A stretch of DNA of 42,575 nucleotides from a virus. The stretch is taken from the IMG/VR virus record IMGVR_UViG_3300027997_000003, positions 1-42,575 of that record. One strand, given 5' to 3'. A model generated the notes under the pieces. The model was not told the DNA's origin and did no database searches. It was given only the letters and a program-made list of their open reading frames with translations. The position numbers were made by a program, and so were the translations under genes. Shown here in pieces: positions 9,018-18,061 of the stretch; the first letter of the stretch is position 1, and every line of letters begins with the position of its first letter.

Positions 9018-9388
9018 TGATGAAGGTCACCAAAGAAGACTCGGTTCGGATCTCGTTGGCAGCGGTAGCGTCGTGGATTCCACTTCTACCGTTCCTGTGG
9101 TTCGTGCTCCAGCCGATTTTGGTGACTGCAGTCAGTGACGCTATGGCCGATCAGATCTCAATGCAGATCAAGCAGGAGGTGGCTCCCATTGGAGCTGCCT
9201 TCACGGTGCTCGTGAAACGAGACATCGTCAGTCTGCGCAGGCGCATCGCTGAGCAGGAATTCATACGGGACAATCCCCCTGATGGAGACTGGACTGCTGA
9301 TGACGCTGAAGATCTCGTGGATCTGGTGTTGGAATTGGAAAGTTCTCAAGAAGCACTGAGCGCATTGCAGGGTGAACCTGATGCCTAG
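9017..9388 (+). CDS. single-span membrane protein of the lysis cassette, 123 aa
   Basis: One clear transmembrane segment at residues about 12-35 (SLAAVASWIPLLPFLWFVLQ) is followed by a helical, coiled-coil-like soluble part ending in acidic residues. Two adjacent ATGs (9017, 9020) are possible starts. The arrangement, an N-terminal anchor then a helical periplasmic or cytoplasmic domain, resembles inner-membrane spanins and some pinholin-like or accessory lysis proteins. Its position directly before the endolysin supports a lysis role. It could be the i-spanin partner of the lipoprotein at 9984; this is inference. Confidence 0.55.
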   Translation: MMKVTKEDSVRISLAAVASWIPLLPFLWFVLQPILVTAVSDAMADQISMQIKQEVAPIGAAFTVLVKRDIVSLRRRIAEQEFIRDNPPDGDWTADDAEDLVDLVLELESSQEALSALQGEPDA

Positions 9389-9788
9389 CTTCTCGGAAAA
9401 TTCTGTACGTCAGCTCGATACCTGTGACATGAAGCTGCAGGCAATTTTTCATAAGGTCCTCGTGCATCGTGATTGCACCATCATCGAAGGACATCGCGAT
9501 GAAGAACGACAAAACGAAATGGTTCGTCAAGGGAGGTCAAAGCTCAGATGGCCTGATTCTCGACATAACACAAGTCCCTCCAAAGCAGTCGATGTTGGAC
9601 CATATTATTCTGGAGAGGGGGTGGCTTGGGATAGGGAGCGGCTCATCTTCTTTGCCGGATTCGTCTTTGCGGTGGCGGACGATTTGCAAATCCCAGTCCG
9701 GTGGGGTGGGGATTGGGATAGCGATCTGAAATTCACCGACCAAAGCTTTCACGATCTCCCACACTGGGAGCTGGTGGAGGAGGACTAA
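9381..9788 (+). CDS. endolysin, M15-type zinc D,D/L,D-peptidase, 135 aa
   Basis: This is a compact M15-family peptidase that would cleave stem peptides of peptidoglycan at lysis. The zinc-site pattern is visible: SRHNTSPSKAVDV gives His62 and Asp71, and FHDLPHWEL gives Asp125 and His128, matching the SxH...D and [ED]xxH motifs of VanY/T5-endolysin-like enzymes. An upstream GHRDEERQNEMV helix is also typical. No signal peptide, so holin release is expected. I chose ATG 9381 (AGGG with 8-nt spacing) over the in-frame GTG at 9372. It overlaps the membrane protein before it and the holin candidate after it. Confidence 0.85.
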   Translation: MPSFSENSVRQLDTCDMKLQAIFHKVLVHRDCTIIEGHRDEERQNEMVRQGRSKLRWPDSRHNTSPSKAVDVGPYYSGEGVAWDRERLIFFAGFVFAVADDLQIPVRWGGDWDSDLKFTDQSFHDLPHWELVEED

Positions 9789-9991
9789 TGAACGATCAAA
9801 CGAATATACAAACGGTTGGGTTAGCTGCAGGAGCAACGGTCATCGTGATGTGGCTGCTGGGCTTCTTTGCACCTGCCCTGATGTCAACGGCACCAGTTGG
9901 TCTCGAAGCTGCGATCACAGGTGTCGTTGCAGTCATGGCAGGCTACGTCCTACCCAAAGACAAATTCACGAAGGGGACGGGCAATGGTTAA
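9788..9991 (+). CDS. putative class II holin, 67 aa
   Basis: A small protein with two hydrophobic spans: about 10-32 (VGLAAGATVIVMWLLGFFAP) and 36-54 (VGLEAAITGVVAVMAGYVL). A short polar start and a basic C-terminus (PKDKFTKG) complete it. Size, topology and position directly after the endolysin, with start-stop overlap, are those of two-span holins, which open the inner membrane to the endolysin. No more specific family is claimed. Confidence 0.7.
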   Translation: MNDQTNIQTVGLAAGATVIVMWLLGFFAPALMSTAPVGLEAAITGVVAVMAGYVLPKDKFTKGTGNG

Positions 9992-10376
9992 ATTCCACAA
10001 ACAAGAATTCTTCACAAGCATTTATCCACTTCTGATCTTTGTTCTTCTAGGCACCGCTGCATGCCAGTCGATCAACCCGGTTGCTAAGGCAGAGACGCTG
10101 GAGCAAAAGGCGTATGCCGTCTACGGCACCTACGTCGTCTTCGCGGAGAAGGCAGCGGATCTCGCAGAGAACGACGCACTGTCCCGTTCCATTCGATTGG
10201 GTCTAGTGAACGCTGAAGAGCGAGCGAGCCCTGTCGTCGCTTCACTGCTCAATGCGGTGGACGAGCTGACGACATTGAACAATTCAACTACACGTACGAA
10301 TCTCGAATCATGGATTGACCGAGCGTTGCCGCTCATCAGCGATCTGGTTCGTAGCGTCAAAGGAGCACAGGAATGA
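9984..10376 (+). CDS. outer-membrane-type lipoprotein in the lysis cassette, 130 aa
   Basis: The N-terminus is a lipoprotein signal: basic start, hydrophobic IYPLLIFVLLG, then TAAC with the modified cysteine at residue 27. The mature part is helical (ETLEQKAYAVYGTYVVFAEKAADL). It begins inside the end of the holin-like gene. Lipoproteins here often act as o-spanins, but this mature domain (about 100 residues) is longer than classic Rz1. A host-envelope or superinfection-related role is therefore an alternative. I chose ATG 9984 because the upstream in-frame codons lie inside the holin gene and have no signal-like sequence. Confidence 0.65.
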   Translation: MVKFHKQEFFTSIYPLLIFVLLGTAACQSINPVAKAETLEQKAYAVYGTYVVFAEKAADLAENDALSRSIRLGLVNAEERASPVVASLLNAVDELTTLNNSTTRTNLESWIDRALPLISDLVRSVKGAQE

Positions 10377-10765
10377 GTCCAATCGAACTAGTACTTGTTG
10401 CACTGCGTGGTATCTCCACGCTTCTTGGGGGAGTCAAGATTCGAGGAAGGGATGGGTCTGAACTCCTGGGTCTCCTCGCCTCCTTGATCGAAGAAGGTGC
10501 AGATGCCTTTGAAGATCTGAAAGCTTTCACTGGAACCATCGAGGCTATGGTGACTGACAATCGAGATCCAACATCCGCTGAGTGGGATGACTTGCGTTCG
10601 CGTGGTCAGGCTGCACATGATCGACTGCAAGCTGTGAAGGCAGAACTTGAACCGGAGGCTGAAGTTGAAGAAGAAGAAACCCCGGAAGCAGAGCCGGTTC
10701 CTGAGGCTGAACCTGAAGCGGAAGAAGAAGCCGATCCTACACCTACCCCCGAAGGACAACCCTGA
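10373..10765 (+). CDS. small protein with an acidic Pro/Glu tail, 130 aa
   Basis: Residues 1-85 form a helical domain (LLGLLASLIEEGADAFEDLKAFTGTIEAMV is broken by short turns). Residues 93-130 are almost entirely Glu, Ala and Pro (EPEAEVEEEETPEAEP). The start overlaps the lipoprotein stop (ATGA). The pattern of a helical holin-adjacent domain with an acidic tail is seen in many phage lysis-linked small proteins, but I cannot assign a function. The acidic tail would be disordered and could bind basic partners. Confidence 0.55.
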   Translation: MSPIELVLVALRGISTLLGGVKIRGRDGSELLGLLASLIEEGADAFEDLKAFTGTIEAMVTDNRDPTSAEWDDLRSRGQAAHDRLQAVKAELEPEAEVEEEETPEAEPVPEAEPEAEEEADPTPTPEGQP

Positions 10766-10776
10766 GGACGTAGACG

Positions 10777-11421
10777 ATGGCAGAGACACTGACGTTTGAT
10801 TCGTTGCAGACTGACCTGCGTCAGTATCTGGAGCGTGGTACGTCCGTCGATCCCACAGTGTTTGAGCAGCTGCCCCGGTTGATCAACCTCGCAGAGCGTC
10901 AGCTTGCGAACTCGCTCAAGATTCTGGGCTTCATCAACGTCGTGACGGATACGTGGACAATAGGTCAGTCGGTGGTCCCCAAACCTGACAGGTGGCGGGA
11001 CACGATCAGCATCAACTTCGGAGTGGGCGCAACACAGATACGCACACCGTTGTTTCCTCGTGTGTATGAGTACCTGCGACGGTATTGGCCGGATGAGGAT
11101 CTCACGGATCAGCCGAAATTTTATGCGGACTACGACTACTTCAACTGGTTGATCGCACCGAGCGCTGACTTCGCATATCCGTTCGAGGTGAACTACTGGG
11201 AACTGCCTGCGCTGTTGGATGGAGCCAACCAGACGAACTGGACGACAGACTTTGCCCCGAATGCTCTGTTGCATGGTGCACTTACGCAAGCGGCTCCTTT
11301 TTTGAATAACGATGAACGTCTTCCGATATGGCAAGGCATCTACGACCGTGACGTAGCGATCCTTGAGCAGCAGGACGTGAAGCGCATCATCGACAGATCC
11401 GTCACAAGGAGTAGCGTCTGA
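10777..11421 (+). CDS. head-tail connector adaptor protein (SU10-adaptor-like), 214 aa
   Basis: The protein matches the pattern of phage adaptors that form a ring under the portal: an N-terminal helical part (PRLINLAERQLANSLKILGF), a central strand hairpin with KPDRWRDTISI, then FEVNYWELPALLD, NQTNWTTDFAPNALLHGAL and LNNDERLPIWQGIYDR. These conserved stretches are characteristic of SU10-type adaptor proteins. Length fits the family. It sits upstream of a fibre-type gene and the hub candidate, in keeping with assembly of the neck. This is among the best-supported structural calls here. Confidence 0.8.
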   Translation: MAETLTFDSLQTDLRQYLERGTSVDPTVFEQLPRLINLAERQLANSLKILGFINVVTDTWTIGQSVVPKPDRWRDTISINFGVGATQIRTPLFPRVYEYLRRYWPDEDLTDQPKFYADYDYFNWLIAPSADFAYPFEVNYWELPALLDGANQTNWTTDFAPNALLHGALTQAAPFLNNDERLPIWQGIYDRDVAILEQQDVKRIIDRSVTRSSV

Positions 11422-13451
11422 TGGGATACACCGAAACCTTTGGCGGCGACCTGATCTTCCCGTCGCAGACCAGTTACCTTGCGATCACTACCCTTGTAGA
11501 CGTCACGTTGCAATGGCCGATTGAGCAACAGATCGCTGGCATCGATGTCGTTGCTGATTTCATGGACGTTGACACTGGGATTGGGCTCAACATCGATATG
11601 CCCGATGCGAGGCAGGCATCCACGGGTCAGAAGGCGACGTTCAATAATGTCGGTGCAAACCTGTACACAGTACGTGACGCTGTTGGAGGGACGATCCAGA
11701 CCGTTGCTATTGGTGAGCAGTGGGTGTTTGTCCTCACGGACAACACGACAGAGGCAGGAACGTGGGACGTCTTCCAGATGGGCTCGACCGTATCGGTCGC
11801 CACAGCAGGTCCGTTAGCGGGTGCAGGAATCAAAGCGATCTCCGCTACGCTGAACCAGATGATCGACTCCACTGTTGAGGCAGCGACTCCGTTCACGGTG
11901 GTCGATGGAGATCGAGCGGACTGTCTGATCTACACCGCTGGTTCAGGCACCTGCAACTTGCCTTCTCCAGCTGCGGTGGGTAACGATTGGTTCTTCCTGT
12001 TGAGGAACTCTGGGACTGGCACACTCAACATCGTGCCTCCTTCTGGTGTGATCGATGGTGCGGCGAGCATCAACCTCGATCCCAACGACTCGTGCTTCAT
12101 CTTCACAGATGGCACTGATTTCTTCACGGTGGGATTGAGCACAGGCTCAGTCATTGCATTCGACTTCGTCTCGATTGCGATCCCAGGTTCAGGAGACTTC
12201 ACACTCTCCGGTGCGAACCTCAACAGGATCTCCTACCGATTCACTGGACTGCTCACAGGCAACCGCAAGATCGTCGTCCCCGGCACTACGCAGCAATACT
12301 GGGTGGACAACCAAACGACAGGTGCTTTCGCACTGACCATTGGTACATCTGCACAGGTGGGTGAACCAGAGGTGACTCAAGGACTGAGCGAGATCCTCTA
12401 TTGTGATGGTGTTGATGTAGTCACTGCGGTGTCGGCAAGTACCATATCGGTCCCGGTCACCATTGCTGAGGGTGGTACGAACGCAACGACTGTTGCTGGT
12501 GCTCAGACTTCCCTGCAGGTGCCTCCAGCATCACGACTGGTCTCAGCAGGCACCGGGTTGAGTGGAGGGGGAAGTCTCGCAGCAGATCGCACCATCAACC
12601 TCGATGCTGCTCTGGACGATCTGAATGATGTTACGTCCCCTGCACCGGCAACAGGTGACGTTCTCTTCAAGACCGCAGGCGATTGGGTAAGTACCAATGC
12701 AATCGTCGTTGTTCCTGCAGGTTCTATTTCGCTCAGGCACAACACAGTCGTAGTTTTCGAGACGCTCTCGACTGGCGCAGAGATCGACATCAATGAGGAT
12801 GTCGCACACATCTTCCGTATATTGAATAGCCAGGGGGGCATTCGCATCCTGCAGCAAGCGTCTGGTCAGTCAGGTGATGCATTGATCTCTCAGGTCTCGA
12901 ACGTGGGTGCAGTCGAAGATACGTGGATACAGCTCACGAGAAACGGTGACGTCGGTCTGTTCTTCAACGGATTGGAAGTTCTGCGCACGTTGATTGCTGC
13001 ATCAGGTGGACTCGAAATTGACAACCAGTCCACGGGTGGGGGATTCGAGCGTGTTCTGACTACGAGCGATGTTCCTGCCGCAATCACAGCCACCTTCACT
13101 TCGGGACTCACTGCAGTCAACGGCAACGTGAATTCGGTGGTCACTATTGCACATAGTCTTAGTGGACTTCCCGACATCGTGCAGCTCTATCTTGAAAACA
13201 CTACAGGCGAGCTTGGCTATTCAATTGGTGATCAGGTACTGCTTAACCCTGTACAGGCAGGCTCAGACGAGGCGGCAGGACCTGCGCAAGCGACGAACAT
13301 GGTCGCCTACGATGCCACCAACATCTATGTAACGGTCAATCAGGAAGCTGGCACCAACGCACTTCAAGTCAATGATCGCGGGACACCGGGAACAGCAGCG
13401 AATATTACGCTCACAAGTTGGAGTTTCTTGGTCAAGGCAATTCAATTCTGA
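11421..13451 (+). CDS. fibre-type virion protein, 676 aa
   Basis: A long beta-rich protein. The first 120 residues (FNNVGANLYTVRDAVGG, EQWVFVLTDN) look like a repeated beta-prism-type domain. Residues about 365-430 contain GTGLSGGGSLAADRTINLD followed by DDLNDVTSPAPATG, a classic fibre signature. Residues about 518-551 contain the GGGFERVLTTSD module shared with the 753-aa fibre at 5911. The C-terminal 130 residues form a separate beta domain. It starts on TGATG after the adaptor gene. A tail appendage or fibre attached near the adaptor ring is likely. Confidence 0.75.
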   Translation: MGYTETFGGDLIFPSQTSYLAITTLVDVTLQWPIEQQIAGIDVVADFMDVDTGIGLNIDMPDARQASTGQKATFNNVGANLYTVRDAVGGTIQTVAIGEQWVFVLTDNTTEAGTWDVFQMGSTVSVATAGPLAGAGIKAISATLNQMIDSTVEAATPFTVVDGDRADCLIYTAGSGTCNLPSPAAVGNDWFFLLRNSGTGTLNIVPPSGVIDGAASINLDPNDSCFIFTDGTDFFTVGLSTGSVIAFDFVSIAIPGSGDFTLSGANLNRISYRFTGLLTGNRKIVVPGTTQQYWVDNQTTGAFALTIGTSAQVGEPEVTQGLSEILYCDGVDVVTAVSASTISVPVTIAEGGTNATTVAGAQTSLQVPPASRLVSAGTGLSGGGSLAADRTINLDAALDDLNDVTSPAPATGDVLFKTAGDWVSTNAIVVVPAGSISLRHNTVVVFETLSTGAEIDINEDVAHIFRILNSQGGIRILQQASGQSGDALISQVSNVGAVEDTWIQLTRNGDVGLFFNGLEVLRTLIAASGGLEIDNQSTGGGFERVLTTSDVPAAITATFTSGLTAVNGNVNSVVTIAHSLSGLPDIVQLYLENTTGELGYSIGDQVLLNPVQAGSDEAAGPAQATNMVAYDATNIYVTVNQEAGTNALQVNDRGTPGTAANITLTSWSFLVKAIQF

Positions 13452-15016
13452 TGCCTGAATCACCTGCCCTACTCGCATCCGCACCGGGCATCAAGCGCGA
13501 TGGCACGAAGTTCGAGGGAAACAACTACGTCGATGGACGTTGGTGTCGCTTTCAGCGTGGCAAGCCGAGAAAGATGGGGGGCTATGTAGAGGTCAGCGAT
13601 CAGGTGCCTGAAGTTGCACGCGGCATGGACAGTTTCTCTTCCCAGAACATTCAGTTCCTTCACATCGGACATCCTCTCAGCTTGGGTCAGTATCAAGTCT
13701 CCGATGGCACTCTGGGTTTGTTCAGTGTTCGCACGCCTGTGGGATACGTGACGGATGTTAACAACCTGTGGCAGTTCGCTGTGTTTGCTGACACTGCTGG
13801 TACAGGCAATCACCTATTGATCGCGCATGCTCCAGCAAACCTAGCGGATATCGATAACGCTGTAGGGCAAAACATTTTCATAGACACACTCACTGCGACG
13901 ACTGCATTGGATGTGACAGGACTGAGCGTCGATGCACAAACTGGTTGGAACACTGGCACGCTTGGACCTTTGAGTGGTGGCATCGTCGTCAGTGGTCAGT
14001 ATCTGTTTGGGTTTGGCAGTGATGGGATCATCCGAATATCAGCTGCCAACAACCTGTCCACTGCTCCTATCGAATTCAACCTGGGCATGCAGAAAATCGT
14101 GAAGGGATTCCCACTGCGTGGTCAAGGCTTTGGTCCTGCCGTGATCATGTGGGGACTCGACTCGGTCATTCGTGGCACATTCCAGCAAAGCGGTCCACCT
14201 GATTTCGCTTTTGACGTCCTCTCGACTGACACTTCAATCCTGTCCTCGCAGGGTGTGGTCGAGTACGACGGTATTTACTATTGGCCTGGAGTGGATCGTT
14301 GGCAGCTGTTCAATGGTGTCGTGCGTGAAGTGCCGAACAACATGAACCTGAACTTCTTCTTCGACAACCTGAATTTCTCTGCACGGCAGAAGGTGTTCGG
14401 GTTCAAGGTGCCCCGCTTCGGTGAGATTTGGTGGTGTTTTCCGAAAGGGGCTGCGACTGAGTGCAACCACGCTGTGGTTTATAACGTGCGTGAGCAGACG
14501 TGGTACGACACCGCACTGCCTGACTCTAACGATGTTGATCAGGGGCGCACTGCAGGTGTGTTTGCCAAGGTCTATCAGAAGCCGTTCATGGTGGACAACG
14601 AAGTCCTGGCATCCGGTCGCACGCTGTGGCAGCACGAGACTGCTATGGACAAGGTCCGTGGCACTCAGATCCTCGCAATCCCCTCGTTCTTCGAGACGCA
14701 TGAGCTGAATCTACTGGAAGCGGGGCAGGCATTGAAAGAGATCCGCGTTGCACGCATCGAGCCCGATTTTGTGCAGACAGGTTCCATGACGTTGACCGTG
14801 CGTGGACGGCAGAATGCGAAGGCACCGCAGACTGAAGTTACTCCTGCAAGCACGTTCGTTGAGACACCTACAGAAGGCACGGACGAGACCATCAAGCTGA
14901 AGGATGTCAAACGCTTGATGAGTTTCAAGTTCGAGTCGAATGTGGCTGGAGGTGACTACGAGTATGGCGACACCTACGCGCACATCGAACCAGCAGATGG
15001 GAGGGTCGAGTCATGA
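13451..15016 (+). CDS. tail hub / packaged-DNA stabilisation-like protein, 521 aa
   Basis: The start of the protein (GTKFEGNNYVDGRWCRF, then GKPRKMGGY) and the beta-propeller-like body with repeated GIYYWPGVDRWQLFNG and FGFKVPRFGEIWWCFP segments resemble P22 gp10-like hub proteins. These close the portal vertex after DNA packaging. Its place right after the adaptor and a fibre gene fits the neck of a podovirus. I chose ATG 13451, on the TGATG junction, over the TTG at 13418 that would overlap the previous gene by 34 nt. Family assignment is from motif memory. Confidence 0.65.
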   Translation: MPESPALLASAPGIKRDGTKFEGNNYVDGRWCRFQRGKPRKMGGYVEVSDQVPEVARGMDSFSSQNIQFLHIGHPLSLGQYQVSDGTLGLFSVRTPVGYVTDVNNLWQFAVFADTAGTGNHLLIAHAPANLADIDNAVGQNIFIDTLTATTALDVTGLSVDAQTGWNTGTLGPLSGGIVVSGQYLFGFGSDGIIRISAANNLSTAPIEFNLGMQKIVKGFPLRGQGFGPAVIMWGLDSVIRGTFQQSGPPDFAFDVLSTDTSILSSQGVVEYDGIYYWPGVDRWQLFNGVVREVPNNMNLNFFFDNLNFSARQKVFGFKVPRFGEIWWCFPKGAATECNHAVVYNVREQTWYDTALPDSNDVDQGRTAGVFAKVYQKPFMVDNEVLASGRTLWQHETAMDKVRGTQILAIPSFFETHELNLLEAGQALKEIRVARIEPDFVQTGSMTLTVRGRQNAKAPQTEVTPASTFVETPTEGTDETIKLKDVKRLMSFKFESNVAGGDYEYGDTYAHIEPADGRVES

Positions 15017-15255
15017 GTCACATCGACCCACGCGGCTTTGGTGATGACGTGGTTGCGTGGGCAGATCGCATGGTCCTTCTCCTTGAGACCGACGTTGATA
15101 ACATGCCGCGCCTCGATGACCCAGAGAAGTGGCGCGAGTGGGCAGGAGCGATCTTTGGCGAGCCTGACAGGAGTGGGCAGGACGCACCTGACCCAGAGGG
15201 ATTCGATACATGGCAGGAATGGGCTGAACGTCTGTTCCAAACACAGGATTACTAA
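15013..15255 (+). CDS. small Trp/Asp-rich phage protein, 80 aa
   Basis: An acidic 80-residue protein with two similar short segments, DPEKWREWAGAIFGEPD and FDTWQEWAERLFQTQD, each of the form W-x-E-W-A-x-x-[IL]-F. This suggests an internal duplication. It overlaps the hub-like gene stop (ATGA) and is followed 2 nt later by a large ejection-type gene. Function is unknown; a small virion or assembly factor is inferred from context. Confidence 0.6.
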   Translation: MSHIDPRGFGDDVVAWADRMVLLLETDVDNMPRLDDPEKWREWAGAIFGEPDRSGQDAPDPEGFDTWQEWAERLFQTQDY

Positions 15256-15257
15256 CG

Positions 15258-17003
15258 ATGCCACAAGGTGGACTCGCACAAGTACTTGAGCAGGCAGGTG
15301 GCGAACCTGATGTCATCAAGGCTGCTAAAAAAATCGAGAAGGTGAAGGGAGGAACGGAGACGCTCTTCACTCTCGCTGCCCAAGCAGCGTTGGATACAGG
15401 AGGCAAGAAGAATACCAACAAAGGGCTTCGTCTCTACTGCCTTGGCGGAAAGGTTGAAGCAGCGAAGGGTGGATCGACACGGGCAGCAGCTGAGCGTACC
15501 CGACGAGCTGGCAGAGGGGACGATGAGATCCTGATGCATGTGACTCCCGATGAAGCGAAGATCATCGAGGGTCTTTGGGGCAAGCCCCAGACCAATCCCA
15601 ACACCGGCATGCCTGAGTATGGCTTCTTCAAGAAGGCATGGAAAAAGGTCAAAGGTGCCGTGAAGAAGGTGGTGGGGTCCAAGGTCTTCGGAACCGTGGC
15701 ACCCATGCTGTTGAACATGATCCCTGGCATTGGCACAGGGCTCTCCATCGCATTGCAGGCTGGACTCGGTGCTATGACTGCTCAGGCTCGTGGAGAGAAA
15801 CCACTGCTGGGAGCTATCTCGGGAGCTGCTGCTGGAGCAGGCAGTGCGATTGGAAAAGCTGCGGCAGGTGCGAAGGAAGCAGGGACTCTGACCCTGAAGC
15901 AGAAGCTTGGAGCAGGGGTAGGAAAAGCTCTCGCAAAAGGTGTGGAGGGTGCAGCTAGATCTGGGGACGTGCGGGGCTTTGCTCCTGCTGCAGTTGGATC
16001 GGGTGTCATGCAAGGTTTGGGAGCACTCACACAGGCATTCGCACCACCGGAGGCTGCGACGGATCAAGGTTTGGGTCTGGTGGCTAAACAGCCAGGAGCG
16101 TATGCCCCAGGTGCGACCACGGAGTTCCCTGGTGGTCTCCCCGGAGGTGGTGGGGCAGGTGGAATAGATCCGATCTCGTTTCTGCCCTCAGCGACGGACC
16201 CGACGAAGACGGGTATCGACTGGGGCAAGATGCTCAAGAAGTGGGGTCCCATCGCTGGAGCAGGAGCCCTGGCAATGGCTTCAAGCGCGGGACGTAGGGA
16301 GGAAGGTCCTCCTGAATGGGCAGGGGGCGACGATAGTTTCGGTGAGTCGTTGCCGCTCTACACCATGAACCGACAGTTCCGGGGACTGCCCACGGAGGAG
16401 GACTACTACACCTATGGACAGACTGGAGCCCCATACTCTGGACAGGCACTCTTCCTAGAGCCTGATCCGTTCCCCATGGAGCCCGTCCCAGAGGCCACAG
16501 GAGGCTACGTGAACGGTGCTGGCGGACTCGGTGCCATCAGTCAGCTCTCAGAGGACGACCTGCGTGCGCAGCTGTACGGTGGGGGAGTCCCTGGATATCA
16601 GGAGGGAGGCGAGTTCGACTACTGGGAGCAGAATGAGGACGTCACCAACACGGTCCCCACAGTGAGCGCTCAGGGACGCTACGTGAAGGGTCCTGGCACC
16701 GGACGGTCGGACGACATCGAGGCACGTCTGAGCGATGGCGAGTACGTCATGGACGCTGAGACCGTCGCCCTCCTGGGTGATGGCTCCAGCGACGAGGGAG
16801 CTGCACGATTGGACTCGATGCGATCCAACCTGCGCAAGCACAAGGGTGAGAATCTTCGGAAGGGCAAGTTCAGCCACAAGGCGAAGGAGCCTGCCCAGTA
16901 CATGAACAAGGTCCACGGTGGGAAGGTGAAGATGAAGCGCAAGCGCACCTATGAACATGGTGGCGTGCACAATGTGCCACGAGCCACGGGAGGGAGAATC
17001 TGA
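15258..17003 (+). CDS. internal virion/ejection-type protein with membrane-active core, 581 aa
   Basis: Residues about 120-175 combine a basic amphipathic helix (KKAWKKVKGAVKKVVG) with a glycine/alanine-rich hydrophobic stretch (MIPGIGTGLSIALQAGLG), typical of proteins that insert into host membranes during DNA ejection. Residues about 473-530 carry the module GPGTGRSDDIEARLSDGEYV with VALLGDG and RLDSMRSNLRKHKG, which I recall from many phage structural proteins. GG motifs recur (GYQEGGEF, NKVHGGKV, YEHGGV, ATGGRI). The rest is Gly/Pro-rich and disordered. Ejection protein is a contextual inference. Confidence 0.65.
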   Translation: MPQGGLAQVLEQAGGEPDVIKAAKKIEKVKGGTETLFTLAAQAALDTGGKKNTNKGLRLYCLGGKVEAAKGGSTRAAAERTRRAGRGDDEILMHVTPDEAKIIEGLWGKPQTNPNTGMPEYGFFKKAWKKVKGAVKKVVGSKVFGTVAPMLLNMIPGIGTGLSIALQAGLGAMTAQARGEKPLLGAISGAAAGAGSAIGKAAAGAKEAGTLTLKQKLGAGVGKALAKGVEGAARSGDVRGFAPAAVGSGVMQGLGALTQAFAPPEAATDQGLGLVAKQPGAYAPGATTEFPGGLPGGGGAGGIDPISFLPSATDPTKTGIDWGKMLKKWGPIAGAGALAMASSAGRREEGPPEWAGGDDSFGESLPLYTMNRQFRGLPTEEDYYTYGQTGAPYSGQALFLEPDPFPMEPVPEATGGYVNGAGGLGAISQLSEDDLRAQLYGGGVPGYQEGGEFDYWEQNEDVTNTVPTVSAQGRYVKGPGTGRSDDIEARLSDGEYVMDAETVALLGDGSSDEGAARLDSMRSNLRKHKGENLRKGKFSHKAKEPAQYMNKVHGGKVKMKRKRTYEHGGVHNVPRATGGRI

Positions 17004-18061
17004 TGGCAAACGGTGACGACTCACCCTTTGGCTTCATGGATTTCTTGTTCGAGGGCAAGCCTCCGAAATCGGTCACGACCTACGGGCAGACCGTCGAGAA
17101 CATCCCCAAGTGGCTGTCCGACTACACGCAGGGCATGATCGGTCGCGCTAACGCGGCGGCAGCTGAGCCCTACATCCCCTATGGTGGACCCAGGATCGCT
17201 GGATTCACAGGGGAGCAGGAGGAGGCATTCGGTCAGGTGCCGGGAGCTGCGCGAGCGTGGCAACCCTACATGGAAGGAGCAGCTGCGGGCACCATCGGCG
17301 GACTCGAACAAGCTTCACGAAGCTTCGTTGATCCGGGCAACGTCGAGCAGTACATGAACCCCTACATCGAGAACGTGCTCAAGCGGCAGGAGTCTCTCGC
17401 CGGTCGCACGTTGACGGAGGATTTCTTACCTCAGCTCCAACGAACCTTCGGAGGGGCGGGACAGTATGGCTCTCGTGGTGGTCCAGGCTCGATGGAAGAC
17501 ATCGGTATGCGAGGTGTGCGCGACATCCAAGAGAACTTGGAGGAGCAACGACTCGCGACACTCGGTGGAGCCTATGGGCAAGCGGCTGACATCTTCGGCA
17601 GGGATGTTCAGCGAGCGGGTGAGTTCGGGCTTCGAGGAGGTGCACAGTTGGGTGCACTAGGGGAAGCAGCTCAGACAATGGGTCTGCGTGGAGCAGCAGC
17701 GGAAGAAGCTGTCGGTGCACAGCGCCAGCAGATGGGTCAGGCTGGTCTCGATCTCGCGTATCAAGATTTCCAAGAGCAGCGTGATCTACCCTTCGACCGA
17801 CTCGGATTCATGTCCAACATCATTCGAGGTATGCCCTACTCCCGTCAGGTCGAGACTCAGCAGAGAGGACCTGCAAGTATCTATCAGCCGTCACCCCTCT
17901 CCCAGATTGTTGGTGGCTATGCCACGTATCGAGGGCTCACGGGTGAAGATAGTCCCTTCCGTGCGAGGGGCGGATACGTTCGCGGCTATGCAAAAGGTGG
18001 CCTAGTGGCAGCGGCAGAGGTGATCGATCTCAGCCCTGAAGAATACTGGGAGGTGGCGTAA
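17003..18061 (+). CDS. internal virion protein with FMNPY-type motif, 352 aa
   Basis: The order YIPYGGPRIAGFTGEQ, then QYMNPYIENVLKRQ, then long helices rich in Ala, Gln and Arg (residues 120-260), is a pattern I associate with a widespread group of phage internal or DNA-transfer proteins. The C-terminus carries two GG motifs (RARGGYVRGYAKGGLV) followed by an acidic end (DLSPEEYWEV). No membrane span. It sits between two other ejection-type genes with start-stop overlaps. A DNA-ejection or internal virion role is likely but not proven. Confidence 0.65.
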   Translation: MANGDDSPFGFMDFLFEGKPPKSVTTYGQTVENIPKWLSDYTQGMIGRANAAAAEPYIPYGGPRIAGFTGEQEEAFGQVPGAARAWQPYMEGAAAGTIGGLEQASRSFVDPGNVEQYMNPYIENVLKRQESLAGRTLTEDFLPQLQRTFGGAGQYGSRGGPGSMEDIGMRGVRDIQENLEEQRLATLGGAYGQAADIFGRDVQRAGEFGLRGGAQLGALGEAAQTMGLRGAAAEEAVGAQRQQMGQAGLDLAYQDFQEQRDLPFDRLGFMSNIIRGMPYSRQVETQQRGPASIYQPSPLSQIVGGYATYRGLTGEDSPFRARGGYVRGYAKGGLVAAAEVIDLSPEEYWEVA

